DNA from: Neodontobutis hainanensis
Lineage: Eukaryota; Chordata; Actinopteri; Gobiiformes; Odontobutidae
Direction of reading: 5' to 3'
NCBI GenBank assembly: GCA_024349245.1
Contig: JALDNG010000048.1
Span: 5,174,001 to 5,238,000, forward strand
Length of the DNA: 64,000 bases
This document shows positions 24,601 to 36,974 of the stretch, one piece after another. Under the pieces are notes generated by a model. That model did no database searches, was not told the DNA's origin, and saw only the letters and a list, made by a program, of their open reading frames with translations. The translations under genes and the position numbers were made by a program. Numbering within the stretch: the stretch's first letter is position 1; each line of letters opens with the position of its first letter.

Positions 24601-25312
24601 AGTAACTCAGACATTTGTTTGCTTAAATCGACACCACCCTAGGTATGCTTTTTAGTCATAGAAAAGACACAGTACGTCAACAGAGTCCTGTTGCTGTACT
24701 ATGGGTACATCTAATTATGCTAATTGTGTGTCCTCTACTCCTTTCTTGCAGCAGAAGTTATTGTCTGTGCACAAGTTTTCCCGCTGTCCAAAAGCTCTTA
24801 ACGCTGCTCCAAGAATCGAGGAGGGAAGACAGAGAAGACTGGAGCTTTCTGTGAGGTGACATGAGTGACGATACACTGGTGCTTCTTACTCACAGAGAAG
24901 GAAAAAAAACCCACCCACACCATAGTCGTTTAATGAGTGTGGGTTGTTTATGAACAACTGAGGAGTTGTTCTTCGATGCAATGGTGTATCCCTTGTGGAT
25001 GGTTATAAAAAGTTAAAATGTTTCTAAACTATATTTAGATAAACATTTTATTTTTTTAATTTAAAATTTAACAAACCTTCAAGGCAAAAAAAATAAAAAT
25101 CAAATCGCACTAAATTAAAATTCCCATGTAAATTTGAGATTTGGTTGTGGATCCAGCTGTCTAAATTTAATTATAGGTCGCTACAGGTGACGCTTCTGAG
25201 GATACAATGTCCCATTGCACTTATCTCATCTCTCCTCATTCTCCTTTCCTGTGTCTCCTCTGTGGGTGGGACTAATATGTGAAGAGAGGAGGCAAAATTA
25301 GCCAAATGATAC

Positions 25313-25409
25313 CTACACTATTTGAGCCTGGAGGAGCTGGAGGAAGTGTCTGGGGAGAGGACTTCTCGGCATCACTGACTAGACTGCTGCTTTTGCTCGG
25401 GCCAAGAAG
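25313..25409 (-). other. baz2b: Probable baz2b 5' leader exon
   Basis: 97 bases flanked by CATTTTCAG on the acceptor side and GTATCA on the donor side. It is more GC-rich than the surrounding intron. One frame is open throughout and would stay open if spliced directly to the exon at 14895 (LLGPSKSSSLVSDAEK...), but it has no ATG and the first-exon candidate has a stop in that frame. It is therefore more likely untranslated. Confidence 0.4.
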
Positions 25410-26738
25410 CTGAAAATGAAAGGATGGTCCTTTGTTTAACCTGCAAGCTCAGAAAAGCAAATACATATCTGCCATTATCTATCAACATTTTGAAAGAATT
25501 TGATGTATATGATCAATAAAGAAAATATTACTTGTGTAATGTAACTTCCCAAATCTAGCAAATTCTATTTCCTACTGTATCATTAAAGCAAATGACAATT
25601 TTGTACTGCAATTGTTAAGCATAAATAATATTACATTTATAACATCATCTATACAGTATTTAGTGAGTTGATTTAAATGTAACAAATACCAAAGTTGTCA
25701 GTACTTTGACTGTGCATAAACTGATTAATGACATTTCAAAGCAGCCATGAACCACGCTGAGCCTTTGGTGCCCGGAAGAACATCATACAATATCTTAATA
25801 TTCAAATGCCACCCCCCTCAGGCTTTTGATTTCTTCAAGCTCACATCATTAAAAGCTTTTGTACACACTGCTCCGACACTATTCTCAAAGGCTCTCAAGG
25901 GCATGTGCTTTGAATAAATATGAGGCAAATGTAGTGACCTTCTACCTGCGTTTTGATTCATTGGCAGTTACCGGATGCATGCAAAACACATCAAGGCTGT
26001 GATCTGATTTATCCACTATACCTTGGCTACCGAGGCTATTTAAATGATGGACTTAAGCAGGAATAATGTTTACTGGCACTTCCACAAGGCACTGTAGAGA
26101 AGTACCCGCTCTTTTATTAGGCTACTATTGTAAGTGTCACAAGGCCTATTGTGCTGGGAACAAACAAAAAACAAACAGGAAAAAGCTAGTTCCAGAAAAT
26201 ACTCATAGGTTTGCTTAATGTATTAAAATTTATTTAGCCACTTTAGAATACTTTTGCATAATTTCCCATCAAATATACTATATTTAAGGTTTAACAAATT
26301 ATTTCTACTTTGTTCTTCTTTAGGGTCAGAAAAACCAAAAATATAATATAAATATAAGCACAAAATATACCACTATATTGTAACACCTAAAGTCTACAGT
26401 TTGAAAATCGTAATTGGTACTGTCATTTTTTCAATAAATAATTGAATCATTTTCAAAACAATACAATGTTTGCCTCTGGTCTAAACTATGACACTTCGAT
26501 GTAAGTTACATAGTGTTATTTATAGTCTGGCCTATGTTCCCCCAAAACTAAGGAGTTGTTAACTTTCAATAGAAGAGAAACTAAAATAAGCTAAATAACC
26601 TGTATAACTATAAAAAAAATTGCTGTCTAACCCCAAAAACGTAGTATAGATATAAGGTTACTGTTTAGTTCAAATAGTCCGTGCCAATTAAAAATCCTTA
26701 AAATGGCGAATGTATTGCCGTAATAGATTGTAAATAAA

Positions 26739-26786
26739 AAGATTTCAATATAAAGATATATAATAAGAAGATTTCAATATAAAGAT
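26739..26786. repeat. Short tandem duplication, period 29
   Basis: AAGATTTCAATATAAAGAT occurs at 26,739-26,757 and again at 26,768-26,786. It lies in the baz2b leader intron and has no obvious function. Confidence 0.85.
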
Positions 26787-27304
26787 GGTAGTTACAGGAC
26801 CAAATAGGGAGAGATATTACATAAAAAGTGTAAACAACCAAAGCCAATTTTGTCGTTGTTTAACGTTTGTTTTTTATTTAAGGACCCATTTACTTGCACC
26901 TGCCCGAACCAAAAAAAAAAAAAAAGTAAGGATAATGACAACAATGTTAAGGCTGTCACTTTGATGGTACCGCAACTTGGTCAAACTCTTTGCCAGCCCA
27001 GAACTTTATTTCCAGGTTACGGTTTTAACTTGACAACATGTACTAGCTTATCACAAAAGTTTTAAGTCAGTAGCTTCTACAAATACTTTAACGGTTTACT
27101 TTCATCGTGACTTGCCGAGTTAACATTTTAGCGTCAATGCGTTCGGTCAAAAGGTAAGGACGCTACAACTAGCCGTTTGCATTAGCCGCAATGTAATTAA
27201 GCTAGCTCAGCGCGATAAGTGTCATGAAACACAGCAGCATCCTTAACGTCCGTAAATACCAGATGAGACTGCAAACCCGCGAAGCAATAAACATGAAAAC
27301 CTAC

Positions 27305-27470
27305 CCAAGCGTCGAATGACTATCTGTTTTTTTTTTCCACTGAAGGTTTGTCCCAGGCTGAAGGATGCTGAAAGACGGTGAACGGGGAGGTGATTGAGTC
27401 CGGCTGTGAGTGTGCTGTCTTTGAGTGTGGACGCAGATTTAAGAGACTCCTTTTCGCCCCGCTTCAAGCA
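27305..27470 (-). other. baz2b: Candidate baz2b first (untranslated) exon
   Basis: A GC-richer block ending in the donor TTGG|GTAG at 27305, just downstream (minus strand) of a CRE palindrome. It contains no ATG on the minus strand that would give a long ORF. The 5' boundary is not determined. It is the most promoter-like place upstream of the coding exons. Confidence 0.4.
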
Positions 27471-27482
27471 ACTCAGGAGAAG

Positions 27483-27490
27483 TGACGTCA
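27483..27490. promoter_or_regulatory. CRE palindrome TGACGTCA in putative baz2b promoter
   Basis: A perfect 8-bp cAMP-response element lies immediately upstream of the candidate first exon, in a block richer in CpG than the surroundings (about 27,100-27,500). Such elements near start sites bind CREB/ATF factors. The assignment to baz2b is by position only. Confidence 0.5.
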
Positions 27491-28540
27491 GCTCAGGCTT
27501 TTATCCTGCAAACTTATAGGATCATCAAGTAAGTGAAGAGAAACAATCTGCCTGTCCAGTCAACATTAATATCACAGAAAGAGATCCAGCTGATGAGACT
27601 GCACAATGTAACGTAGGCTATTAAAGGGCATTGTGTAAAATGTCTAGTTGAACAAAGTGGAGCACATCAGTCAAACCCATGTTTTCAACAGTGTATAATC
27701 ACCATAATCAATTTCTGTCATGAAAAAATAGACAAAATATCCAGAGTGCCTAAGTCACACCCCACTTTAATGAAAGTCAATGAGGAGCAGCAAACCTTAT
27801 CACAGATGTTGTTTGTCCAAGTAAAATATAGTCTTTGATTTATTTCTTAATTTTACTTATTTATTGACTAAGTGTCATACTGACAACATAGTGTTCAGCC
27901 CACATCCACGACTTCAGTGATCAATAAAAACAAGCTATACAGTAGACAATTAAAGTAGCCCCTGTTTGCAAAAACAGATTAGTGTATTGCTAGTTTACAA
28001 GCAAGCTACCTGGTCATGTGTATTGTAAGCAATTGCTACAGTTCATAGTAGAAAGTTACACTAAATAAAACAATAACTGGCTTTCTTCATTTGAAATGTT
28101 GCCTTTAGGTAAATGACATAAAGGGGATCAAAAATAGTTCACTGCCTCTCAGTGACTTCTCTTTAACATTGATCTAACTTGGGTTTCCATTGGGTCTTCT
28201 GGAAGGGACTTAGTTTCTTAGGCTCTTTATCCACTCCTGCCATCATTAATCCCAGAGAAATTTTAATCATTACTTTCTGATAATGACTACAGCTGCCCAG
28301 ATCAGACAAACTGAGTATTGCTGGAGAATACACAACAATCATGCTTCTTTTTGAGAAGACAAAACACATGTTTAAGGGCTTGTTTAAACAAAGCTAAAAA
28401 CTCTACTGGGTTTGCTCAAAGAAAACCAGCACTATCTGCAGGGCACCATAGCTGTTCACATGCTATAAAAAGAATCAGTATTAGGATAGTAGCAGTTTAG
28501 CATGTAGCATTTCACCAAATGGGCCAACAAGATCCACATT

Positions 28541-28591
28541 TAATAGTTCATCTCTGTTATTGCTAAAGTGAACAACAGAGATGAACTGTTG
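28541..28591. repeat. Inverted repeat / hairpin
   Basis: Arms AGTTCATCTCTGTT (28,545-28,558) and AACAGAGATGAACT (28,574-28,587) are perfectly complementary over 14 bp with a 15-nt loop; further pairing outside and inside extends the stem to about 20 bp with wobbles. Too short for a typical pre-miRNA. Confidence 0.8.
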
Positions 28592-31074
28592 TTGTGACTT
28601 TCTGAGTCACAGTGTGGCTTTCTAGGACTTTTTCCAGAGCTGTCCAAGTGCCCGCTTACTTGAGAAGATGAAATATTGCTTTGAATATGCTAAAGAAGGC
28701 ATTTGTGTCTATTGACGTTTCTGATTAAATAAACAAGTTAGGACCTCCAATTCATCCAGTCAATCCAATGACTCATTTTGGCCAAGGACGACCATCTGCT
28801 ATTTTCTGAGCATTAAGCGTACTCTACTCACTGTTACAGGCAAAAATTCAATTGGCACGTTTTATCTGTGATCTCCACTGCTAGATATAGTGTGTAGCTG
28901 AGATATTGTACATATTGTCATTGCAAAAGTCTATTGTATCATACTGTCTCTGAATGTGTACCTTTATGAGATAACAGACTGCAGCAGGCTCAAGGAGGGG
29001 TAAAAGATACTGTCCCCTTTATTTTTAAAAGATCCCTGATTAGAAAGTATAATGAGACACAAAGACACACAGCAACAGTGCTCTCCCCAGAGACTGAGAA
29101 AAAAACAAATGAAGACACTGATTGTGCTCCATTATTATTTTGTATCCATCCACACAACATTTAAAGATAGCCCGAGGGTGCACCAGTTAGACTCATTGCC
29201 ATTGATTTTTTTTTTTTCCCCCTGCTATTTTAATAATACAGATTTTAATCATGTCACCGCCACACAATGATCTGATCCCATTAACACCAGAGCCTCCAAG
29301 CGCCTGTACATGTAGTGGATTTAGAAAATGGTACAGGCTCTGGGCTTAAAACTGGTACATTTAACTGTAAGAGAATAAGCTGTCTGAATAAACCCACATT
29401 CTTCTAAAATGTCACGCAGCATTGTTTGTGAGAATCCACAAGCTTAATGAACTCCAGTGTGGCACTAATTTCCCTTCAGCCTGTCATATCACATTCATGC
29501 ATGCCAATGTCCTTTTTTAATTTGTTATTCCAGGTCAGTGTGGTCTTGTTTTTTTATTATTATTCTGGTAATCAGTGGCATGGCAGCTGTGTGAGTACAT
29601 GTACAAACACAGGAAAATAAAACTCACACAACTGAAAGATCTTGTTATATGAAGAGTGACAGTTTTTATAAACCACTTCAGTTGTTTGTTAAATGAATAG
29701 CAGCAGCACAAAAGGTTAATCTTAATTGAAATGTTCTGAAATCTATTATTTTTTCAAACAAATATAATGACACTTTTTGTTAAACTAACGGGGCTATTAA
29801 TTAGCTTAATTATAGTCATTTGTGAGCAGGAAACAATATTTAGAGAATGGTTTTCATGTCACATTTCATATTCAAATTAAATTCAGGAGTATTGTTGCTT
29901 TTGTGTCAGATGCATTTTAGAATACAAAAACATTACAGAATTTTACCAATCTGCAAAAAAAATAGAACTTTATTTTATATTTATATTCCACCATCTACAG
30001 AATGTAAATAGCATCAAAGGATTCAAGGGAGAAGGCTGAAGGCTCATGATCTTTGGGCAATGTTCTGGGAATGACGGCATGCATCAGGAACACCTACAGC
30101 AGTCATTCTCGGTGAACACAGTGCCTTCTAAAAAGTGAAAAACAAGTCAACAGAACACCATTGGGAAACTTTGCTGTGTTCTCTGGGACAAAGCTCATTT
30201 ATAAATGCACTGAGGCCAGATAATAAACAGTTCTGTATGAATGAATCAAAATGTGAAATTCTTGGTGGTGTCCTGCAGACTAAATAGGACAGGACCATTG
30301 AGCTTGTTTTCAGAGTACAGTCCTTCTGTACAGTCTTCTCTGAAGACATGGAGCTGCATTTGTGCTTGTGGCGTGGGCAGCTTAATCTGGAAGACACCAG
30401 CAGCTCAGCTGAAAAATATATAGAAGTTTTAGAGCAATATATGCTCCCATCCAGGCAACGTCATTTTTCAGCAAGACGATGCTAAGCTGCTTAGCACATC
30501 TATCACAACAGTGTTGCATTTTTTTTTTTTGGTATCGGGTCAGTGTGGCTTTTCCTGCAGGTCAGTGCCCTCTGCTGTTTGGATGTCGGTCTTGCATAAC
30601 TTGTATTACAAATCGCAGTTCTTCGACCCATGTGGGTTTTGTCTCTGATGTATTGTGTAAAATAATTGTTTTGTGCAAAATAAAAGCATCATTTAGCAAG
30701 TCCTTTTAATCAAAATACATAAACGTGAAGAAAGGATTTGATAGAAATGGCTTAATGTTCTACCTTGTGGCCAAATCTTTGAAGGACCTAGAGGTTGTTG
30801 TATGTTTATATTTTTAAGCTTTAAAATAATTTTAAATTACAAATAATTTTTGACATGCATATAATATCTGTGCAAAGAACAGGTTTAAAAAAATAATGTG
30901 ACATGGCTTTCTTAAACCAAATAAATTACTTCACAGACCATCATTAACAGTTTGCCTAATCAGGGTTCTCAAGAGAATCTTTTCTATTATTATTATGGTG
31001 AGGACAAAGGAGGGCAGTAAGGCTGTGTTTTTCCCTTTTATATCTGCCTGGACAGTGTTATTTGTGGTAAATAA

Positions 31075-31296
31075 GGGCGGCAGTAGCTCAGTGGGTAAAG
31101 CAGTCGTCTTTCAACCCAAAGGTAGTTGGTTCGATTCCCGCTCTCCTCACAGTTCATACTGTCGTTGTGTCCTTGGGCAAGACACTTAACCCACCTTGCC
31201 TCCAGTGTCTGTAACACTGGTAATTACTGTAGAACAATGTAAGTCGCTTTGGATAAAAGCGTCAGCTAAATGAATAAATGTAAATGTAAATGCAAA
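31075..31296 (+). mobile_element. tRNA-derived SINE, tail type A
   Basis: Full-length-looking copy: A box TAGCTCAGTGGG, B box GGTTCGATTCC, shared middle CATACTGTCGTTGTGTCCTT, then the 3' tail GTAAGTCGCTTTGGATAAAA GCGTCAGC ending in TAAATG repeats. It is the best copy of this type in the window. Confidence 0.9.
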
Positions 31297-32029
31297 TATT
31301 TGGTCACATCACCAGAAGTAATCTCTGTGACAATGACAGTATTGGTAATTGTATGCACAAGTATGTTTGTTTGTAAATTTAGCATGTGTACTGATAATGT
31401 TAAAATAGCTTTGTTTAAAGCCTATTGCACTCCACTGTACATTGGCCATTTGTGGTGCAGTTCCAGTAAAGCTAAATGTATCAAGTTGCATACATTAATG
31501 ACTGTAACACATTTGGGAAAGTGACTTGAAGTATCTAAAAATGAAATGGCTGTGGTTTTACAGAAGATCAGTGTCAGCTACACCTCTGCACTTTGGAGGC
31601 ACTTGAGAAAGTGCTTATATGGACTCTAGATGTAAATTATTCTTTTTTTTTTTAATATATGGACCTTTTTTTAAAAGTCTGAAATAATAATAAAGCAACC
31701 ATTATTCTGCATCATTTTGACTGTAAAATGTACACAATGTGTTTCTGGGCATTTTTTATGCTGCACATATTTAACATATCAAGACAGTTCCTAGAAGAAA
31801 TACACCTAGAACCAGTTAGCCAAAGTAGTAGACACTTTGAATTCTATTTAAACAAGCACAATAAGGCTCAGACATTATTCACAAATATTACACAGAATGA
31901 ATCATGCTGCTTAAAAAGGACATCACACAATTTAACATTTTACAAAATGTAGAAAGGTTTTCTTGCTTCACTCTGTAATTAATACAATAGTAAAACACTG
32001 ATTGTCTTCAAACACACATCCAGCATAAA

Positions 32030-32701
32030 AAATAATGCCAAATTGGAACTTTATTGGACAGGTTTTGTTTCATTTTTATTTCACTGTCTTTTGGATAGCT
32101 CTCAAAAGGACTGGCAAGTTTCTAAGGCAATAATAAATGTTCTCCATTGTTATGTATTAAAAATGTTTAATTAAAAGGAGGTCCAATTTTGCATGATGCA
32201 CTGTCTTGGGGTAATAGAATGTAGTGACCTTTAAAATCTATTTTCAATGAGGAATAGAAGATAAAAGACCATTTGATTGTTCTGTGACTAGAAGAATGCA
32301 GCTCTTCACTTTAGAAGTACAGTACTGTTGAAAATCATTGGTGCGAAAGATTAAAGTTCAGATGTAACAGTCTTTTTTTCCCCCAAATGATTTTTTTGTT
32401 CTCCCAAATTATTCTTGTTGAAGGCTCCATATGTGACATTCAGGTTGGTAAGAAAGCACATGATAATCTCTAAAACCTGGTGTTACATCCCATTACAGAT
32501 GTACACCACATACAACTTTTGATTAAAAAAAAGCACTTACAAGTGATTTTAGCAGAAGTAGTGAGATGTGCCATAGAGAAGGGTTAGTTTCAAGAGTAAG
32601 CCTACATGCCTTAACCCAAACCCGCTTTAGTCACGGTTTAAACTCAAGCACTACAACCCACTCAACGAGGAATCGGCTGATTCTTATTCGTTGTGTTCCA
32701 T
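32030..32701 (-). other. cd302: cd302 3' UTR with candidate poly(A) signals
   Basis: Sequence after the TAG at 32702-32704 has no coding features. AATAAA hexamers on the minus strand occur at 32080-32075 and 32055-32050, which would give a 3' UTR of about 650-680 nt. The exact cleavage point is not known. Confidence 0.45.
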
Positions 32702-34983
32702 CTACGGCACACTGACGGTCTCCTCGGCCTTCACCAGGCAGGACTGGTCGTTGTCCAGGACTCGGAACGGGGGTTGGTACTCGAACGCAGAGAGGATGCC
32801 TGAACCAAGGCTGTGGTGTTTCTGTTGCAGGAACCAGATGACCACCGAGATTCCAATGATGGCCACCACACTGAGTATCACCAGGGCAGACACCAGTGCG
32901 TTCGGTTCTGAGGACATGAGACAAAGCAAGGAAGGTCAGTGCTGTAAGCACAAGCTAAAAAAAACAGACTTCAAAAAAATCCCAAGGGGTTGACTTACTG
33001 TGCGTGGCGTTCACTGCCTCTGAAAAACAAAAGAAACCACGTTGTTTATAGTCACGCAAATCTATTACTACATTTAGAACTATTATATACTATTATATAA
33101 CTACTATACTACAAAATACTACACAAAACAACATTAGGTCTTACTCTGAGTTGTCTCGCAAACAACACCATTCTCCACTTCATCCAGGCAGCTGACATTT
33201 TCCCACCTCCCCGACGTGCTGTGCAGTGCCACACACGTGTCTATGGGCACTAGGTCTGATGGGGACGGGCTGTACTCCCAGTTAGTGTACTTCACAGGGT
33301 CATCACCAAACCACTTCATGTCCTCACCTGGAAACATAAACCAGTTAACATGACAGCATTGAGCACTTACTTAAACTGTATTACAGCCAGTATACAAATC
33401 TACCAATAAAAAGGCTTTATTAAAAGGGCTATTATTATTTAAGCCTTTCCCTTTGGACCCAATGCCAGTGTGAAGCTGCCTTAAGCTGTACTTGGATTTA
33501 CAAAGAAATGTGAGCCAGGGCAGACAACAACAAACCACTTCCCTCTTTATACCACTATACTATGTTCATGGATGATTAACAGTGGTCTGTACATTAAACT
33601 ATTATTTAATTAATAAATTACATTTATTGCCAACATAAAGTTGCTACTTATTCTCCTCATTGTATCTTATGCTTTTGATTTGAACTAAATATACTTTAGC
33701 CGTTGTTCACAGTTCCATAGTACTTAACTGTTTGTGTCATAATACATTCCCAGCCACACGTTGACATTGCCTTTCCACACCTCTGGACTATAATTAATGA
33801 CAAAGTCATTCTCCTCAGCGCTCTGGATGGTCAAGAGATCTATAAAAAAAAAAAGGCAGGCAAAAATAAATCATATGGGAAGTACGCTCTGCTACAGTTG
33901 AATACTCTGATATCCAACAGTCACATACCAAACCCCTGGCAGAGGGTTTTTGCTCTTTCAAATGTATAGCTTTTGATTTTGTCTTCTTCTCCGTGAACAA
34001 AGTGGTAACATCGGTCTTTGGAGGGCACCCAGGTCCTTCCATCTGCAGGGCAATCTAAGTGATATAAACAAAGGGTTTGTTAGAAGCAACTATTAACACA
34101 AATAATATCCAAATTTATTGACAAGGATTTTTATGACATTTGTGATTAATGCTCACATAAAGTTGAGTGTATCTGTAAATGGGCTACATTATCCTCAGCT
34201 GCTTGTATTTGATTTTTTTTTACATTAGAGGGACATTTCTTGGTAAAGTCTCCACCCTTTAAGAGCTCATTAAAAATATGCAAATACAATAAAACTTGGA
34301 CAGATGACTAGTAAATCTGAAACTGGCACTGTGCACTAGAAGTTTGTTTTCATTCAGCTAGAAATACTGCATGTTATGCCTAAATTCACATTGTATTGGG
34401 CCACATTCACAGCTGGTTTCAGCTGGTGACAGCTGTTCCTCTTTAAGAATTCAGACTGTGATTTTTAAGCTAATGCTGATTAGTGATTCACACTGTTAGC
34501 CATGTATTTAGCCTACTTTTGTTCTCTCACGTGTAGCGATAACTCATAAATACTATTTGAAATGCTTTTAGATGAACTGTCCTAAAATAAAACCATGGTA
34601 ATAGGTATGGAATTTTGAACTGGGTTTCTTGCTAATGTCAACATACATAAGTCCATAGGTTATCTTTTTAGAGCTTGCTAGTTTTGCAATTAACAGATAT
34701 GCTACGAAATGTCTAAATGTTATTTCCTCTTCCTAAATCCATACTCTTTATCGGGTTAGTCTCGCACGAAACAACAAGCACACTGAAGCAAGGACGCTTA
34801 ATGCAGGCCTACAATGCATTGTATCTGCGCACAATCACGGCGCCAACAAGCACCTAACGTTAATATTATCCACTAACCATCAATGCGTTTGGAAACCTTA
34901 CCCGCCAATGCCCACTGCAGATGAAGGCATAACACGCACAACAACAATAGTCTGGAACAAGGCTTGCTCGTCTGCGCCTCCAT
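32702..34983 (-). CDS. cd302: CD302 antigen (C-type lectin domain family 13 member A)
   Basis: Six exons: 34902-34983, 33929-34054, 33729-33839, 33145-33327, 32999-33019 and 32702-32907, 729 nt in phase, 242 aa. Residues 1-27 are a leucine-rich signal peptide (SRLLLLCVLCLHLQWALA). Residues 28-167 form a C-type-lectin-like domain with the usual cysteines (DC at 28-29, C43, C66, DTC, ENVSC, VVC) and the motifs WLGMYYDTNS and MKWFGDD. The classical Ca/mannose motifs EPN and QPD are absent, as in mammalian CD302. A 21-nt exon encodes the juxtamembrane AVNATH, which contains an N-glycosylation sequon; a second is in WENVSC. The membrane helix is about residues 178-201 (ALVSALVILSVVAIIG...), followed by a cytoplasmic tail of about 40 residues. 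Mammalian CD302 is an endocytic and adhesion receptor of myeloid cells. Length and exon plan match; LY75 and PLA2R1, with many lectin domains, are excluded. Confidence 0.93.
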
Positions 34984-35120
34984 GACTGCATGCGCAAGAG
35001 TTCTCCCTCCCTCTTCTCTGGCAAGTTTTACTAGTTCTGTCAGCTACAATGTGGAGGAGACCACGTCCACTTTTGTAAATCTCCGCCCCGTTCTGTGCCC
35101 CCCCTCCCAAAACAAGGCTT
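34984..35120 (-). promoter_or_regulatory. cd302: Probable cd302 promoter / 5' UTR
   Basis: Region directly upstream of the start ATG (34983-34981). It contains a TGCGCATGC core near 34,990 that resembles an NRF1 half-palindrome and is more GC-rich than flanking spacer. No TATA box is obvious. Placement is by proximity. Confidence 0.35.
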
Positions 35121-35149
35121 GTCCTCTTAATGACCTTCATATTTTCATA

Positions 35150-36289
35150 TCAACATACTATATAAACAAGTAAGTGAAGGTAAAGATATGACTTTTATGG
35201 AATTCTGAGGGAAGCTAGTGCACAAAACAAGCGAGTAGCGATGCATTTCTGCATTTAATATTCAGCAGTGTGAGAGTTATTCCACAGTTAGCCTCTAGAT
35301 GGTGCAATACACACAGATTTTGTGAGTGTAGACGTGCATTGACTGTACGTGACAAGTTTGTGTAACACATGAACACACTTTTACGCAAACACCCTTACGC
35401 AAGATGTGTATTTTTATTTTATTTTTTTGTCTTTCCGCTTAACACAGGACTTTTGACAACGTTGAAATAAGCCCGGTTGTTGTAGGCATGTTCAGTTGAT
35501 AATAACTAACATTGTTTTTTTTGCTTCTCTGGGGCGTAAACGTAAAGAGCAAGTTGTTTCAGCTATTTTTTGAAAGGTATGCCACTGTGTGGCGCTAGTT
35601 AAAGCTACAATATACCGTAACTACCTCCCCAATAAATGATATTAGCGCACATAAAAATAAAATAAAAAATAAATTCGATAAAAACATGTGACATAAACCC
35701 AAAGTAGATTTTTTGGGGTTACAGCAACTGGTCCCGGTTTCTTGGTTGTTTTGCTTTGTCATGGCGTAAAACCTTTGAAAATAAAAAGTTAAGCTAGAAA
35801 GTGGAATTGCTGAGTAAATTAACGTTTTATCATTTTTGAGTTCATGTATTTTTTAACTTACCTTGGGGTGTTACTGTTGATGTTGATGCATAAATCTATA
35901 TGGGAGAAACATTAGCATTTAGCACTTATTAACAAATAGTTAAACAAGGGCATACGGCTGTCTAATGCCACATCCAAATAGTTAGAGGTTCGATTCTCGT
36001 TCTCGTCGAAACTCGGTCAAGAGTGAAAAATCCAGAGGGTTTAATCGAGTTTTTAGTAGAGTCTGATTAAGACTGAACTATCTAAAGACAAAGTAGTAGG
36101 CCTACCTAGTTTTTAAGCATTTGCGTAGAGATCCCTTATACTATGCCTAAACTGTCATTACTCTCAGCTTTTTATATTGCACCCTCTTATATTCAAGGGT
36201 CAATAGCTTGAGCAATATTTAATGGCATTGGTTGCATACTGTGCTGTTGTAGGCCACACATAAAAACAGTGCAGTTGTAGTAGTACAGT
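35150..36289. other. Spacer upstream of cd302
   Basis: AT-rich sequence with no gene. A lone B-box-like word (GAGGTTCGATTCTCG near 35,988) hints at a further SINE relic. Between 37,165 and 37,795 the spacer continues without features that I recognise. Confidence 0.5.
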
Positions 36290-36610
36290 CCCACTTACTA
36301 CAAGTTGGGAGACATCCCTCCCACAACCCCCAGGGGCAGTGTGGTTGTTGTATCCGAGGGAAAGGGGGGTGTATGCTTTGTTGGTTTGTAGGCGTAGGTG
36401 GCACAAACACAGACAGCTGGAGCCTGAGTTTTGCTCCTCGTCTGGAGCTAGCGGCGTCCCGTAGAGTGGCACAACACCCTGCAGGATACCGCGGGGGACC
36501 CATCTGCCGTGGCAAAGCCTGCTTGCTCAACACAACATCTAATGCTTTAGGAGCACTCCTGTCCCATCCATACCTTCTTTTACTCCACACTCTGGCCAGG
36601 CCATGCGTCT
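36290..36610. other. GC-rich patch of unknown nature
   Basis: GC content is clearly higher than in the flanks, with CpGs at GCGGCGTCCCG and ACCGCGGGGG. Overlapping open frames exist on both strands but neither has recognisable domains or splice signals. Could be a piece of a retroelement or LTR. Confidence 0.4.
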
Positions 36611-36740
36611 TGTCGACTGTACCATGTGAACGTGTTGACAGTAGGCCTACTTACCAGGCACTCGCAATCTGGGTCAAATATGACCATAACAGTCTATATT
36701 TACATATTAAAAGGATAGTCCACTATTTTGTAAAATGGGG

Positions 36741-36972
36741 TTTAAGGTAGAGCGGTCGTCCTATAACCGGAAGGTTGGGGGTTCGATTCCTGCGCTCTCC
36801 AGTTTATTCTGTTGTTGTGTCCTTGGGCAAGACACTTATTGTGGTGGTTGGAGAAGATTATGAGCGCCTTGTGTACGTCAGACCCCTCTCTCTCTCTGCC
36901 CCTGGTGTGAATGTGGTGCTTTAAGTGCCTAAAAGTGGTACAAAAAGCACTATATAAAGGCACACCATTTTA
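36741..36972 (+). mobile_element. tRNA-derived SINE, tail type B
   Basis: Head truncated or diverged (GGTAGAGCGGTCGTCC), B box GGTTCGATTCC intact, shared CTTGGGCAAGACACTTA, and a tail ending AAAAAGCACTATATAAAGGC. Located in the cd302-rbms1 spacer. Confidence 0.85.
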
Positions 36973-36974
36973 CA

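Larger units (their letters stand above)
16833..25312. other. Large 5' intron of baz2b
   Basis: Holds the Tc1-like (17,335-17,700 and 21,427-22,560), hAT (17,799-18,569), SINE (22,608-22,797) and RTE (24,425-24,600) remnants. The rest is AT-rich sequence with homopolymer A runs (about 20,340 and 20,445) and no further exon or RNA gene that I can support. Confidence 0.6.
27500..32030. other. Intergenic spacer between baz2b and cd302
   Basis: No gene is visible. Contents: a perfect-stem hairpin at 28,541-28,591 and a SINE at 31,075-31,296. The remaining sequence is AT-rich with poly-A/T stretches. Open frames here are short and lack family signatures. Confidence 0.6.

Noticed and set aside
31075..31150. 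tRNA gene suggested by perfect A and B boxes
   Set aside because: The sequence continues into a SINE core and tail and occurs in several copies; it is a SINE head and not a functional tRNA.
32702..34983. Last exons of LY75 or PLA2R1
   Set aside because: There is a signal-peptide exon at 34,902-34,983 and only one lectin domain, so this is a complete CD302-type gene.
36373..36750. 125-codon plus-strand open frame
   Set aside because: No recognisable motif; it runs from the GC-rich patch into a SINE and overlaps another long frame on the minus strand, so it is probably chance.
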